DNA of 64,000 nt from Actinocorallia sp. API 0066. GTDB taxonomy: Bacteria > Actinomycetota > Actinomycetes > Streptosporangiales > Streptosporangiaceae. A program made the position numbers and the translations under genes. The DNA lies in the NCBI RefSeq assembly GCF_020991275.1, contig NZ_JAJLQY010000006.1:124001-188000 (forward strand), given 5' to 3'. The notes under the pieces were generated by a model that did not search any database, was not told the DNA's origin, and worked only from the letters and a program-made list of their open reading frames with translations. This document shows, piece after piece, positions 1-8,067 of this stretch; within the stretch, counting starts at the first letter, position 1; every line of letters starts with the position of its first letter.

Positions 1-7
1 TCCAGGC

Positions 8-352
8 ATGATCTCCGCTAAGACGCGCCTCCTGCTCGCCACCCCCCTGCTCGCCCTCGCCCTGGGCACGGCGTCGGCCTGCTCCAGCGAGAACGCCGAC
101 TGCGCCCTCACCACGGGCAGCTGTACCGTCACCTTCGACCGCGGTGTGGACGCCAAGGCCAGCGTCCTCGGGGTGGACGCCCAGCTCGTCGAGGCCACCG
201 ACTCGTCCGTGACCGTGAAGATCGGCGGCCAGAACGTCACGGTGCCGCTGGACGGCGAGGAGCAGTCCGGCAACTTCAGCGTCCGGGTGAAGTCCATCAC
301 CCAGGACCAGGTCGTGCTGGAGATCGCGACGGGCGTCACCGTCACCGAGTAG
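8..352 (+). CDS. small secreted protein, possible lipoprotein
   Basis: A 114-residue exported protein of unknown function. Residues 1-24 form a signal peptide with a short basic start and a hydrophobic core of Leu/Ala, ending in Thr-Ala-Ser-Ala-Cys. Cys25 could be lipidated, but the lipobox is imperfect because position -3 is Ala instead of Leu. The mature part is rich in Val, Thr and Asp and looks like a small beta-rich domain; I recognise no family. Only seven bases lie upstream in the window, so promoter and ribosome site cannot be judged and an earlier start is possible. It converges on the ATP-grasp gene with a 13-bp gap. Confidence 0.65.
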   Translation: MISAKTRLLLATPLLALALGTASACSSENADCALTTGSCTVTFDRGVDAKASVLGVDAQLVEATDSSVTVKIGGQNVTVPLDGEEQSGNFSVRVKSITQDQVVLEIATGVTVTE

Positions 353-365
353 CGGCGAAGGGCCG

Positions 366-1229
366 TCACCTGGCCAGTTCGGCCCCGCAGGTGAGCCGCC
401 GCGCCAGCGCGGCGGCCAGCCGGGCGGCGGCGCCGGGCGCGTGCCCGAGGAACAGCGACGGCTCGGTGAGCTCCAGTTCCAGCAGGACGGGCGCGCCGTC
501 CGGGCCGGGGATCAGGTCCACCCTGGCGTACAGCGGCCGCCCAGGGACGGTCTGGAGGACGCGCCCGCCCAGCGCCAGCTCCGCCGGGGAGGCGGCCCGC
601 GCGGCGATCTGCTCCCGTTCGTCCTTGGTGTCGGCGATGGCCGGTTGGATCCCCGCGCCCGCCTTGAGGATCGGCGCCTTGCGGACGGCGTGGCTGAACA
701 CGCCGTCGAAGAAGATCAGCGCCGTCTCGCCCGCCGAGTCCACCGCGTCCAGGTAGGGCTGGACCATGACGGTGCGGCCCTCGGAGCGCAGGCGTGACAG
801 GTGCTCGGCCGCGGGCCCCGCCTCGTCCGCCGACCAGCGCGCGGTGTCCCGGGCGCCCGCCGACACCGCCGGCTTGATGACGTAGTCCGGCCATTCGGGC
901 AGCCCGGCCGGATCCCACAGCGTCGGGACGACGGGGACGCCCGCCGCCTCCAGGTCGCGCAGGTAGCGCTTGTCGGTGTTCCAGGTGAGCACCTCGGCGG
1001 GGTTCTCCAGCCGGGGCACACTCCGCGCCCACTCCAGGAACTCCCCGCGACGGTCGTGGTAGTCCCACGTGCTGCGGACCATGACGAGGTCGTAGGCGGC
1101 CCAGTCGGCCGGACCGTCCCAGCGCACCGCCTCGGCGTGGTGGCCGAGCGCGGCGAGTTCGCCGATGAGCGCGGGGGTGTCCTCGTCTCCGGCGGGCAGG
1201 GCGGCACAGGTGGCGATCGCTACGTTCAC
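366..1229 (-). CDS. ATP-grasp domain protein (RimK/DcsG-like ligase)
   Basis: A 287-residue soluble protein with a stand-alone ATP-grasp fold. Visible marks are the nucleotide-binding Lys in Val-Ile-Lys-Pro (117-120), the strand Val-Gln-Pro-Tyr (156-159), and the metal-binding segment Ala-Arg-Val-Asp (235-238) followed by Leu-Glu-Leu-Glu-Leu-Thr-Glu-Pro-Ser (250-258). Family members include ligases that join a carboxylate to an amine, such as the cycloserine enzyme DcsG. The substrate here cannot be read from sequence, and no partner biosynthetic genes are adjacent. The start is GTG at 1229. An AT-richer stretch just upstream (about 1230-1285) is the likely promoter region. Confidence 0.85.
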   Translation of the reverse strand: MNVAIATCAALPAGDEDTPALIGELAALGHHAEAVRWDGPADWAAYDLVMVRSTWDYHDRRGEFLEWARSVPRLENPAEVLTWNTDKRYLRDLEAAGVPVVPTLWDPAGLPEWPDYVIKPAVSAGARDTARWSADEAGPAAEHLSRLRSEGRTVMVQPYLDAVDSAGETALIFFDGVFSHAVRKAPILKAGAGIQPAIADTKDEREQIAARAASPAELALGGRVLQTVPGRPLYARVDLIPGPDGAPVLLELELTEPSLFLGHAPGAAARLAAALARRLTCGAELAR

Positions 1230-1292
1230 CCCGACAGGTTATGCGTATGACTGGAAAGAACCCATACATACCAACCCGAAATGTTTCCCGGA

Positions 1293-1315
1293 TGGGCGGC
1301 GCCCAACGCCGCCCA
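1293..1315. terminator. hairpin downstream of hisF
   Basis: An 8-bp perfect stem (TGGGCGGC at 1293-1300 with GCCGCCCA at 1308-1315) and a 7-base loop lie 11 bp past the hisF stop codon. It probably ends the priA-ridA-hisF transcript. No U-tract follows, as is common in actinomycetes. Confidence 0.55.
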
Positions 1316-1325
1316 CCCGGCGCCG

Positions 1326-2087
1326 TCAACGAACCGGGTGCCCCGCCGCCGCGAGGGCGCCCTTGACCTCGGAGATCAGGAGGTCGCCGAAGTGGAAGAC
1401 CGAGGCGGCCAGCACCGCGTCGGCGCCCGCCTCCACCGCCGGAGGGAAGTGCGCCAGGGCGCCCGCTCCCCCACTGGCGATCACAGGGACGCTCACCACC
1501 TCACGGACCGCCCTCAGCATCTCCAGGTCGAAACCGTTCTTCGTGCCGTCGGCGTCCATCGAGTTCAGCAGGATCTCGCCGACGCCCAACTCCTCGGCGC
1601 GGCGGCACCACTCGATCGCGTCGATGCCGGTGCCCTTGCGGCCGCCGTGCGTCGTCACCTCGTAGCCCGAGGGGGCGTCGGCGCAGCGGCGCGCGTCGGC
1701 CGACAGCACGACGCACTGGCTGCCGTACCGGTGCGCCGCCTCCCGCAGGAACTCAGGACGGGCGATCGCGGCGGTGTTGATGGACACCTTGTCGGCTCCG
1801 GCCCGCAGCAGCCGGTCCACGTCCTCGACGGTCCGGATGCCGCCGCCGACCGTCAGGGGGATGAACACCTGCTCCGCGGTCCGCCGGACCACGTCGTAGG
1901 TGGTGGACCTGTCTCCGGACGAGGCCGTGATGTCCAGGAACGTCAGCTCGTCGGCGCCCTCGGCGTCGTAGCGGCGGGCCAGCTCCACCGGGTCGCCCGC
2001 GTCCCGCAGGTTCTGGAAGTTGACGCCCTTCACGACGCGTCCCGCGTCCACGTCAAGGCACGGGATCACCCGTACGGCAACGGTCAT
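1326..2087 (-). CDS. hisF: imidazole glycerol phosphate synthase, cyclase subunit
   Basis: HisF joins HisH to make imidazole-glycerol phosphate and AICAR from PRFAR, the branch point between histidine and purine synthesis. The 253-residue protein has the TIM-barrel marks of the family: the N-terminal Arg-Val-Ile-Pro-Cys-Leu-Asp-Val-Asp segment with the catalytic Asp, the phosphate-binding Gly-Gly-Gly-Ile-Arg loop, and Ile-Ala-Ser-Gly-Gly-Ala near the end. The ATG at 2087 overlaps the ridA stop by 4 bp (ATGA), so translation is probably coupled. The reading frame is open further upstream, but family alignment fixes this start. The usual downstream hisI is absent; a hairpin and an ATP-grasp gene follow. 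Confidence 0.97.
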   Translation of the reverse strand: MTVAVRVIPCLDVDAGRVVKGVNFQNLRDAGDPVELARRYDAEGADELTFLDITASSGDRSTTYDVVRRTAEQVFIPLTVGGGIRTVEDVDRLLRAGADKVSINTAAIARPEFLREAAHRYGSQCVVLSADARRCADAPSGYEVTTHGGRKGTGIDAIEWCRRAEELGVGEILLNSMDADGTKNGFDLEMLRAVREVVSVPVIASGGAGALAHFPPAVEAGADAVLAASVFHFGDLLISEVKGALAAAGHPVR

Positions 2088-2473
2088 GCCAGCGCTCCCC
2101 GGTAGGCGTCCACTTCCACTTCCACGAGCATCCGCGGGTCCAGCAGCCCCGCCACGATCACCAGCGACGCGGCGGGCCTGACCTTCGCGAACAGCGAGCC
2201 GTGCGCGCGGCCCACCGCGTCGGCGTGCTCGGCCGACGTGACGTACATGCGGGTGCGCACCACGTCGCGGGCCGACAGGCCCAGGCGTTCCAGGGACCAC
2301 AGGGCGATCTGGAAGGCGGTCCGGGTCTGCTCGTAGGGATCGCCGACGTGGACGACCTCGCCGTCCACCGTCGAGGTGCATCCGGAGACAAAAGCCATGT
2401 CGCCCGCCAGCACCGCCCGCGAGTACCCGATCACCTCCTCCCAGGGGCCGCCCGAGGAGATCCGCTCGATCAT
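2084..2473 (-). CDS. RidA family protein
   Basis: A 129-residue Rid/YjgF/UK114 protein. Family members such as RidA hydrolyse reactive enamine/imine intermediates made by PLP enzymes. The chain shows the typical N-terminal Gly-Tyr-Ser-Arg-Ala and Phe-Val-Ser-Gly strands, the Gln-Thr-Arg helix, the Arg-Thr-Arg-Met-Tyr-Val segment, and the C-terminal Val-Glu-Val-Asp strand after an Arg. It sits between priA and hisF with 4-bp overlaps on both sides and so is made with histidine enzymes. A link to damage control for that pathway is inference; other Rid subfamilies lack deaminase activity. Confidence 0.9.
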   Translation of the reverse strand: MIERISSGGPWEEVIGYSRAVLAGDMAFVSGCTSTVDGEVVHVGDPYEQTRTAFQIALWSLERLGLSARDVVRTRMYVTSAEHADAVGRAHGSLFAKVRPAASLVIVAGLLDPRMLVEVEVDAYRGALA

Positions 2474-3189
2474 CGAGTGAGCTCCAGCGCCTCTTCCAGC
2501 GTGAAAGCGCGGGCGTACAGGGCCTTGCCCACGATCGCGCCCTCGACGCCCTCGGGCGCGAGCTTCTTCAGCGCCAGGAGGTCCTCCAGGGAGGAGACGC
2601 CACCGGAGGCGATCACCGGCTTGTCGGTGCGGGAGCAGACCTCCCGGAGCAGCTCGACGTTCGGGCCGCGCAGGGTGCCGTCCTTGGTGACGTCCGTGAC
2701 GACGTACCGGGGGCAGCCGTCCTCCTCAAGGCGGGCCAGCACCTCCCACAAGTCGCCGCCCTCCTTCGTCCAGCCTCGGGCCGCCAGGGTGGTGCCGCGC
2801 ACGTCCAGGCCGACGGCGATCCGGTCGCCGAACTCGGCGATCGCGGCGCGCGTCCACTCCGGGTCCTCCAGCGCGGCGGTGCCCAGGTTCACCCGGGCGC
2901 ACCCGGTGTCGAGCGCGGCGCGCAGGGACGCGTCGTCACGGATGCCGCCGGACAGCTCCACCTTGACGTCGAGCCTTCCGGTGACCTCGCGCAGCAGCTC
3001 GCGGTTGGAGCCGCGGCCGAACGCGGCGTCCAGGTCGACCAGGTGGATCCACTCGGCGCCCGCGGTCTGCCACGCGAGCGCCGCGTCCAGGGGGCTGCCG
3101 TAGGAGGTCTCGGTGCCGGCCTCGCCCTGCACCAGGCGCACGGCCTGGCCGTCGGCGACGTCAACGGCGGGAAGGAGCGTCAGGGTCAT
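2470..3189 (-). CDS. priA: bifunctional phosphoribosyl isomerase A (HisA/TrpF)
   Basis: PriA isomerises ProFAR to PRFAR in histidine synthesis, and in actinomycetes the same enzyme also converts phosphoribosyl anthranilate in tryptophan synthesis because trpF is missing. The 239-residue TIM barrel begins with Leu-Leu-Pro-Ala-Val-Asp-Val carrying the catalytic Asp. It has the actinobacterial Gly-Gln-Ala-Val-Arg-Leu-Val-Gln-Gly segment, the Val-Glu-Leu-Ser-Gly-Gly-Ile-Arg loop, the second catalytic Asp in Val-Thr-Asp-Val and the phosphate loop Ile-Ala-Ser-Gly-Gly-Val. I chose ATG 3189; the frame stays open upstream to 3282 but that part is basic and unlike the family. It is first in the priA-ridA-hisF unit. 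Dual specificity is inferred from lineage. Confidence 0.95.
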   Translation of the reverse strand: MTLTLLPAVDVADGQAVRLVQGEAGTETSYGSPLDAALAWQTAGAEWIHLVDLDAAFGRGSNRELLREVTGRLDVKVELSGGIRDDASLRAALDTGCARVNLGTAALEDPEWTRAAIAEFGDRIAVGLDVRGTTLAARGWTKEGGDLWEVLARLEEDGCPRYVVTDVTKDGTLRGPNVELLREVCSRTDKPVIASGGVSSLEDLLALKKLAPEGVEGAIVGKALYARAFTLEEALELTR

Positions 3190-3287
3190 GGCGGAAAGCC
3201 TACCGGGAACGGCCTTGACCGGGGTTTTCCCCTCCCGCCGCGCCAATGATCTTCCTTTCTCCCGCGCGCGCCGCGCGGACAACGCGC

Positions 3288-3301
3288 GTGATCGCGATCA
3301 C
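3288..3301. promoter_or_regulatory. perfect 14-bp palindrome, CRP-like operator candidate
   Basis: GTGATCGCGATCAC is a perfect inverted repeat in the 150-bp gap between the divergent priA and polyester hydrolase genes, 38 bp before the hydrolase start codon. It fits the CRP/FNR-class pattern GTGA-N6-TCAC. It could serve either gene; its place close to the hydrolase start would suit repression or an upstream start of transcription. Binding is inference. Confidence 0.5.
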
Positions 3302-3339
3302 ACTTCGTAGTCGTCATCTCTACGGAAGGGGATCGCGCC

Positions 3340-4206
3340 TTGTTCTCGACCGCGTCCCGGGTCCTCGCCGTCCCGGTCGCCGCCGCCCTGCTCGGCCTGG
3401 CGCCGCCGCCGGCCGTGGCGGCGCCGCCCGTCGCCGGGCCCTACCAGCGCGGGCCCGCGCCCACCGAGGAGGTCCTCGTCGCCGCGCGCGGGCCCTTCGC
3501 CGTCACGCAGACCCGGATGGCCGCGGGCCAGGGGACGGGCGCGGGCACCGTCCACCACCCCACGGACGCCTCTCAGGGGACGTTCGGGGCCGTCGCGGTC
3601 ATGCCGGGGTTCATGGGCACGGAGAAGTCGATCAGGCTCTACGGGCCGCTCCTGGCCTCGCACGGGTTCGTTGTGCTGACCCTGTCGTCGGTGCGCCGCG
3701 CGGACTTCCCCGACCAGCGGGCCGACCAGTTGCTCGCCGCGCTCGACCGGCTCGTCGCCGGACCGGCCAAGGGGCTCATCGACGCCGAGCGGCTCGCCGT
3801 CGTCGGGCACTCGATGGGCGGCGGGGCGACGCTGCGGGCGGCGGCGCGCCGTCCGGGGCTCAAGGCGGCGGTGCCGCTGGCGCCCTGGCACGTGCGGCGC
3901 GACTGGCGGTCGGTGCGGGTGCCGACCCTCATCTTCGGCTCGGAGAACGACAGGGTCGCTCCGGTGGACAAGCACGCCGAGCCGTTCTACGCGAGCCTGA
4001 CGCGCGCCCCGGAGAAGGCGTACGTCGAACTGCGTGACGGAGGACACCTCAGCTTCAACACCGCCAACCCGGTCATCGCCAAATACACTGTTTCATGGCT
4101 TAAGCGTTATGTGGATGACGACGTCCGGTATGACCCCTTCCTCTGCCCGGGGCCCGCTTTCCCCAGCCCGACGATCAGGGAATACCGCGGGACCTGTCCA
4201 TCCTGA
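3340..4206 (+). CDS. secreted cutinase / PET-hydrolase-type polyester hydrolase
   Basis: A 288-residue exported alpha/beta hydrolase of the Thermobifida cutinase and leaf-compost cutinase family, whose members cut cutin, other polyesters and often PET. Residues 1-27 are a signal peptide (Ala-Val-Ala then Ala). The catalytic triad aligns as Ser158 in Gly-His-Ser-Met-Gly, Asp204, and His236 in Gly-Gly-His. Trp183 in Pro-Trp-His and the Cys269-Cys286 pair that forms the C-terminal disulfide in the family are kept, as is the typical tail. The first aromatic clamp residue is Phe91 where TfCut2 and LCC have Tyr. The start is TTG at 3340, with a GGAAGGGG ribosome site 8-15 bp upstream. A CRP-like palindrome lies in front. 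Activity on PET is possible but unproven. Confidence 0.93.
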   Translation: MFSTASRVLAVPVAAALLGLAPPPAVAAPPVAGPYQRGPAPTEEVLVAARGPFAVTQTRMAAGQGTGAGTVHHPTDASQGTFGAVAVMPGFMGTEKSIRLYGPLLASHGFVVLTLSSVRRADFPDQRADQLLAALDRLVAGPAKGLIDAERLAVVGHSMGGGATLRAAARRPGLKAAVPLAPWHVRRDWRSVRVPTLIFGSENDRVAPVDKHAEPFYASLTRAPEKAYVELRDGGHLSFNTANPVIAKYTVSWLKRYVDDDVRYDPFLCPGPAFPSPTIREYRGTCPS

Positions 4207-4325
4207 CCCACCAGCCCCGCATACCGACTTATCCTGGCAAGACGGTTACCGGCGGGTCCCCTTCTGGATCACGCTGTTAACACGTACGAAATCCGCCCAA
4301 CACATGAGCGAGGACCATCAAAAGA

Positions 4326-6137
4326 GTGCCTCGAAATGGATCGGTCCAGTACGGCCGTTACCTGCCCATCGAAGAACACGCCATCGTCGGCGATCTGCGC
4401 ACCGTCGCGCTCGTCGGCACCGACGGGACCATCGACTGGTTCTGTCCCGGCCGCTTCGATGCCCCGTCCCTGTTCGCCTCCCTGCTGGACGCTCGCAAGG
4501 GGGGCTTCTTCTCGCTGTCCTGCCGGTCGGCGAACCGTCCCAAGCAGCTCTACCTGCCCGACACCAACATCCTGATGACCCGCTTCCTCACCGCCGAGGC
4601 CGTGGGCGAGGTCATCGACTTCATGGTGCCGGAGACCAGCGGGTCGGCGCCGCCGCGCGACCTCATCGTGCGCCAGGCGCGCGCGGTGCGCGGCCGGGCG
4701 ACGTTCGAGCTGGGCTGCTACCCCGCCTTCGACTACGGCCGCGCCTCCCACGAGATCGAGATCGTGGAGGGCGTCGGAGCGGTCTTCACCTCCTCGGCCG
4801 GCCGCTTCGTGTTGCGTTCCAACGTCCCCCTCGTCCACGACGGGGACGGCGTCTGCGCCACGTTCACGCTCGACGAGGGCGAGACCGTCGACGTCGTCCT
4901 GGAGTGGCAGGGGCACGTGCACCCGCTCGTGCCCGGCGAGGCCGACGAGATGTTCCTGCGCACGCAGGAGTTCTGGCAGAAGTGGATCGGACAGTCGCGC
5001 TACCGGGGCCGCTGGCGCGAGATGGTCCACCGCTCCGCGCTGGCGCTCAAGCTGCTCGTCTACCACCCCACCGGCGCCCTCGTGGCCGCGCCCACCACGT
5101 CGCTTCCCGAGTACATCGGAGGCGTCCGCAACTGGGACTACCGGTACACGTGGCTGCGGGACTCCGCGTTCACCATCTACTCCCTCATGACGCTCGGCTT
5201 CCTGGAGGAGGCCGCCGCGTTCATGGAGTGGCTCCAGCTCCGCTGTGAGGAGGCGACGCTGGAGCGGGACGTCATGATCATGTACTCCGTCGACGGCTCC
5301 GACAAGATCCCCGAACACACCCTCGACCACCTCGAGGGCTACCGGGGGTCGCGTCCCGTCCGGATCGGCAACGGCGCCGCCGGACAGCGCCAGCTCGACG
5401 TGTACGGCGAGATCATGGAAGCGGTGTACATGTACAACCGCGAAGTCCCGATCTCCTACGACCTGTGGCAGACGCTCTCCAAGCGGCTCGACTGGCTGTC
5501 CGACCACTGGGAGGAGCCCGACGAGGGCATCTGGGAGGTGCGCGGCGGACGCCAGCGCTTCACCTACTCGGGCCTCCAGACGTGGACGGCCTTCGACCGC
5601 GCCCTGCGCCTGGCCCGCGACCGCGGCCTGCCCGCCCGCACCAACAAGTGGCAGCGCCTGGCCGCCAAGGCGTACCGGTTCGTCCAGCAGGAGTGCTGGG
5701 ACCCGGAGATCGGCGCCTACGTCATGCACCCCGGCAGCAAGCTGCTCGACGCCGCCGTCCTGTGCATGCCGATGGTGAAGTTCTCGGGCCCGACCGACCC
5801 GCGCTTCCTCATGACGCTCGACCGGCTGGGCAAGGAGCTCGTCTCCGACAGCCTCGTCCACCGCTACGCCACCACCGGCCACGACGGCCTGGAAGGCGAA
5901 GAGGGCACCTTCAACCTCTGCTCCTTCTGGTACGTGGACGCGCTGACGGCGGCGGGACGCGTCAAGGAGTCCCGCATGGTCTTCGAGAAGATGCTCACCT
6001 ACGCCAACCACGTCGGCCTCTACGCCGAGGAGATAGGCCCTTCCGGTGAAGCCCTGGGCAACTTCCCCCAGGCCTTCACCCACCTGGCCCTCATCAGCGC
6101 CGCCGTCAACCTGGACCGAGCCCTGGACCGCCCCTAA
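4326..6137 (+). CDS. glycoside hydrolase family 15 protein, probable trehalase
   Basis: A 603-residue cytoplasmic GH15 enzyme. The family covers glucoamylases and the trehalases of mycobacteria and relatives, which split trehalose to glucose by inversion. An N-terminal beta-sandwich (about 1-220) is followed by the (alpha/alpha)6 barrel. The barrel has the Arg-Asn-Trp-Asp-Tyr-Arg-Tyr-Thr-Trp-Leu-Arg-Asp block (268-279), the general acid Glu404 in Gly-Ile-Trp-Glu-Val-Arg, and the general base in Tyr-Ala-Glu-Glu-Ile (Glu568 or Glu569). There is no signal peptide. I used GTG 4326; the ribosome site is weak. Its stop overlaps the stop of the opposing small membrane gene by 4 bp. Trehalase is preferred over glucoamylase by lineage only. 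Confidence 0.9.
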   Translation: MPRNGSVQYGRYLPIEEHAIVGDLRTVALVGTDGTIDWFCPGRFDAPSLFASLLDARKGGFFSLSCRSANRPKQLYLPDTNILMTRFLTAEAVGEVIDFMVPETSGSAPPRDLIVRQARAVRGRATFELGCYPAFDYGRASHEIEIVEGVGAVFTSSAGRFVLRSNVPLVHDGDGVCATFTLDEGETVDVVLEWQGHVHPLVPGEADEMFLRTQEFWQKWIGQSRYRGRWREMVHRSALALKLLVYHPTGALVAAPTTSLPEYIGGVRNWDYRYTWLRDSAFTIYSLMTLGFLEEAAAFMEWLQLRCEEATLERDVMIMYSVDGSDKIPEHTLDHLEGYRGSRPVRIGNGAAGQRQLDVYGEIMEAVYMYNREVPISYDLWQTLSKRLDWLSDHWEEPDEGIWEVRGGRQRFTYSGLQTWTAFDRALRLARDRGLPARTNKWQRLAAKAYRFVQQECWDPEIGAYVMHPGSKLLDAAVLCMPMVKFSGPTDPRFLMTLDRLGKELVSDSLVHRYATTGHDGLEGEEGTFNLCSFWYVDALTAAGRVKESRMVFEKMLTYANHVGLYAEEIGPSGEALGNFPQAFTHLALISAAVNLDRALDRP

Positions 6138-6544
6138 CCCACCCGTCCCCACCCCATAGGAACGTTCCCACCCAAGACCGCCCGCCCCACCCGGGACCGG
6201 GCGGTCTCCCATATCCCTAACCATCCCCGCCGATCAAACACCAGGAACGCAAACACCGGCAGCAACAACACACTAAGCACAAAAACCCCAAACCTCCCCA
6301 TCCCCGAAACCCCAACCCACCAAGCCACCCCCTGCACCAAAGCAAACACCACAACCACCCCACCCACCCTCCGCCGCCGAGCCCAAGCCCTTTTCCCCAC
6401 CCTCCCTTTCGGCACCCACCCAAACACCTTCCCCCACCACTCCCGCCGCCTCTCCTCCCTCCCCCGCCGAACCGCCGCCTCCTCCCTCACCCGCGCCGCC
6501 AAAGCCTCCCGCTCAGCCCTCCGCCGAGCCCTCTCCTTACTCAC
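6134..6544 (-). CDS. small basic membrane protein, unknown function
   Basis: A 136-residue protein with a very basic, Arg/Glu-rich N-terminal helix (1-60) followed by two hydrophobic segments (about 64-83 and 87-105) and a cytoplasmic tail. It resembles uncharacterised conserved proteins found near his genes in actinomycetes, but I cannot name a family. Base use is unusual: the opposite strand is almost free of G over long stretches, so codons here are rich in GGG, GTT and TTT compared with neighbours. A strong terminator hairpin for the opposing GH15 gene lies inside its last 75 bp. Being out of character with the surroundings, it might be poorly expressed or spurious. Confidence 0.6.
   Translation of the reverse strand: MSKERARRRAEREALAARVREEAAVRRGREERRREWWGKVFGWVPKGRVGKRAWARRRRVGGVVVVFALVQGVAWWVGVSGMGRFGVFVLSVLLLPVFAFLVFDRRGWLGIWETARSRVGRAVLGGNVPMGWGRVG
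6175..6207. terminator. strong hairpin after the GH15 gene
   Basis: A 10-bp perfect stem (AGACCGCCCG at 6175-6184 with CGGGCGGTCT at 6198-6207) lies 37 bp after the GH15 stop codon. It falls within the 3' end of the opposing small membrane gene, so it may end transcription from both sides. Confidence 0.65.
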
Positions 6545-6600
6545 CCCCCAATCCTCCCACCCCCAAACCTCACCCCGCCCCGCCTGCCGTGCGGAAGCGG

Positions 6601-6628
6601 AACGCCCCGGCTGGTGGGCCGGGGCGTT
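6601..6628. terminator. terminator of the hisDCB-hisH unit
   Basis: An 11-bp perfect stem (AACGCCCCGGC at 6601-6611 with GCCGGGGCGTT at 6618-6628) lies 12 bp downstream of the hisH stop codon. It separates hisH from the small membrane gene at 6134-6544. The rest of the 96-bp gap shows nothing I recognise. Confidence 0.7.
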
Positions 6629-6640
6629 CGGGGTCGGTGG

Positions 6641-7267
6641 TCAGACGGTGGTGAGCCAGTTGGTGAGGAGGGTGGCGCCGGCGTCGCCGGATTTTTCGGG
6701 GTGGAACTGGGCGGCGGAGAGGGGGCCGTTTTCTACGGCGGCTACGAAGGGTTCGCCGTGGTGGGACCAGGTGACCAGAGGGGGGGTGAAGCGGTCGGGT
6801 TCCAGTTGCCAGTGGCGGACGGCGTAGGAGTGGACGAAGTAGAAGCGGGTAGCGGGGTCGAGGCCGCGGAACAGGACGGAGTCCGCGGGGGCCTCCACGG
6901 TGTTCCAGCCCATGTGTGGGATGACCGGGGCGTGCAGGCGCTCGACGGTGCCGGGCCATTCGGCGCAGCCCTCGGTGGTGATGCCGTGCTCGACGCCCTT
7001 GGCGAAGAGGATCTGCATGCCGACGCAGATGCCCAGGACGGGACGGCCCCCGGCCAGGCGGCGGCCGATGATCTGCTCGCCGCGCACCGACGTCAGGCCG
7101 GACATGCAGGCGGCGAACGCGCCCACGCCGGGCACGACGAGGCCGTCGGCGTTGAGCGCGGCGTCGAAGTCGGACGTGACGGTGACGTCCGCGCCGACCC
7201 GGGCGACGGCGCGTTCGGCCGAGCGCAGGTTGCCCGACCCGTAGTCGAGAATGACGATCTTCTTCAT
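6641..7267 (-). CDS. hisH: imidazole glycerol phosphate synthase, glutaminase subunit
   Basis: HisH releases ammonia from glutamine and passes it to HisF for imidazole-glycerol phosphate synthesis. The 208-residue class I glutamine amidotransferase has its nucleophile Cys81 in Leu-Gly-Ile-Cys-Val-Gly-Met-Gln. The His189-Pro-Glu191 pair that completes the triad is present, and so is the Pro-Gly-Val-Gly-Ala-Phe oxyanion strand. The start ATG at 7267 directly abuts the stop of the small membrane gene upstream. Its partner gene hisF lies 4.5 kb away in a separate unit, although the two proteins work as a heterodimer. Confidence 0.97.
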   Translation of the reverse strand: MKKIVILDYGSGNLRSAERAVARVGADVTVTSDFDAALNADGLVVPGVGAFAACMSGLTSVRGEQIIGRRLAGGRPVLGICVGMQILFAKGVEHGITTEGCAEWPGTVERLHAPVIPHMGWNTVEAPADSVLFRGLDPATRFYFVHSYAVRHWQLEPDRFTPPLVTWSHHGEPFVAAVENGPLSAAQFHPEKSGDAGATLLTNWLTTV

Positions 7268-7477
7268 CTAGAGCCTCCCCATCGCGGCGAGCACCGACAG
7301 CACCGCGAGCACCCCGACGACGACCGCCGCGATCTTCAGCCCCTGCCTGACAAAACTGTAGACGCCCGTCGCGAGGAACAGCGCGAGCGCGAACAGCAGC
7401 ATGGCCGTCCACGGGATCGACAGGCCGAACAGGTCGACGGTGCCCTCGGCGGCGAGCACGCCCGCCGCGGCGGTCAC
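7268..7477 (-). CDS. small two-helix membrane protein inside the his operon
   Basis: A 69-residue protein with a short polar N-terminus and two hydrophobic helices (about 22-40 and 48-64) joined by a turn with Arg-Gln-Gly-Leu-Lys. It starts with GTG at 7477, overlapping the hisB stop by 4 bp (GTGA), and ends immediately before the hisH start. That exact fit into the operon is the main evidence that it is real. Similar small membrane proteins occur at this place in other actinomycetes. No role in histidine synthesis is known to me; it may simply be co-transcribed. Confidence 0.75.
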   Translation of the reverse strand: MTAAAGVLAAEGTVDLFGLSIPWTAMLLFALALFLATGVYSFVRQGLKIAAVVVGVLAVLSVLAAMGRL

Positions 7478-8067
7478 AGCGCGCCCTTGGTGGACGGGAT
7501 GCCGTGCACCCGCGGGTCGTGTTCGCTGGCGTAGCGCAGGGCCCGCGCGAGCGCCTTGAACTGGGCTTCGACGATGTGGTGGGCGTTGCGCCCGTACGGG
7601 ACGTGGACGTGCAGCGCGATCTCGGCGTTCGCGACGAACGACTCGAGGATGTGCCGGGTCAGCGTCGTGTCGTAGTCGGGGCCGATCATCGGCGCCATGT
7701 TCGCCGGCTCGGAGTGCACCAGGTAGGGCCGTCCGGAGAGGTCGACGGTGACCTGGGCGAGGGACTCGTCCAGCGGGATCGACGCGTCCGCGAAGCGCCG
7801 GATGCCGCTCTTGTCGCCGAGCGCCTGCTTGAACGCCTGGCCGAGGGCGATCGCGGTGTCCTCGATGGTGTGGTGGCTGTCGATGTGGAGGTCGCCCTCG
7901 GTGCGCACCGTGAGGTCGAAGGAGCCGTGCTTGCCGAGTTGGGCCAGCATGTGGTCGTAGAAGCCGACGCCGGTGCTGACGTCGACCTCTCCCGTCCCGT
8001 CGAGGTCGATCTCGACGAGGACCTTGGTCTCCTTGGTGGCCCGCTCGACGCGGCCGGTCCTGCTCAC
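7474..8067 (-). CDS. hisB: imidazoleglycerol-phosphate dehydratase
   Basis: HisB removes water from imidazole-glycerol phosphate to give imidazole-acetol phosphate, using two Mn ions. The 197-residue protein is the monofunctional form without the phosphatase domain found in enterobacteria. Family marks are the N-terminal Arg-Val-Glu-Arg-Ala-Thr-Lys-Glu-Thr, the metal-binding [10 protein letters not shown] (61-70), and the second His block Asn-Ala-His-His-Ile-Val-Glu-Ala (161-168). The start is GTG at 8067, in a 4-bp overlap with the hisC stop. A separate histidinol phosphatase must exist elsewhere. Confidence 0.97.
   Translation of the reverse strand: MSRTGRVERATKETKVLVEIDLDGTGEVDVSTGVGFYDHMLAQLGKHGSFDLTVRTEGDLHIDSHHTIEDTAIALGQAFKQALGDKSGIRRFADASIPLDESLAQVTVDLSGRPYLVHSEPANMAPMIGPDYDTTLTRHILESFVANAEIALHVHVPYGRNAHHIVEAQFKALARALRYASEHDPRVHGIPSTKGAL

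Noticed and set aside
4269-6224. A 651-codon open frame antisense to the GH15 gene.
   Set aside because: Same GC artefact; the plus-strand gene has complete GH15 motifs and normal third-position bias.
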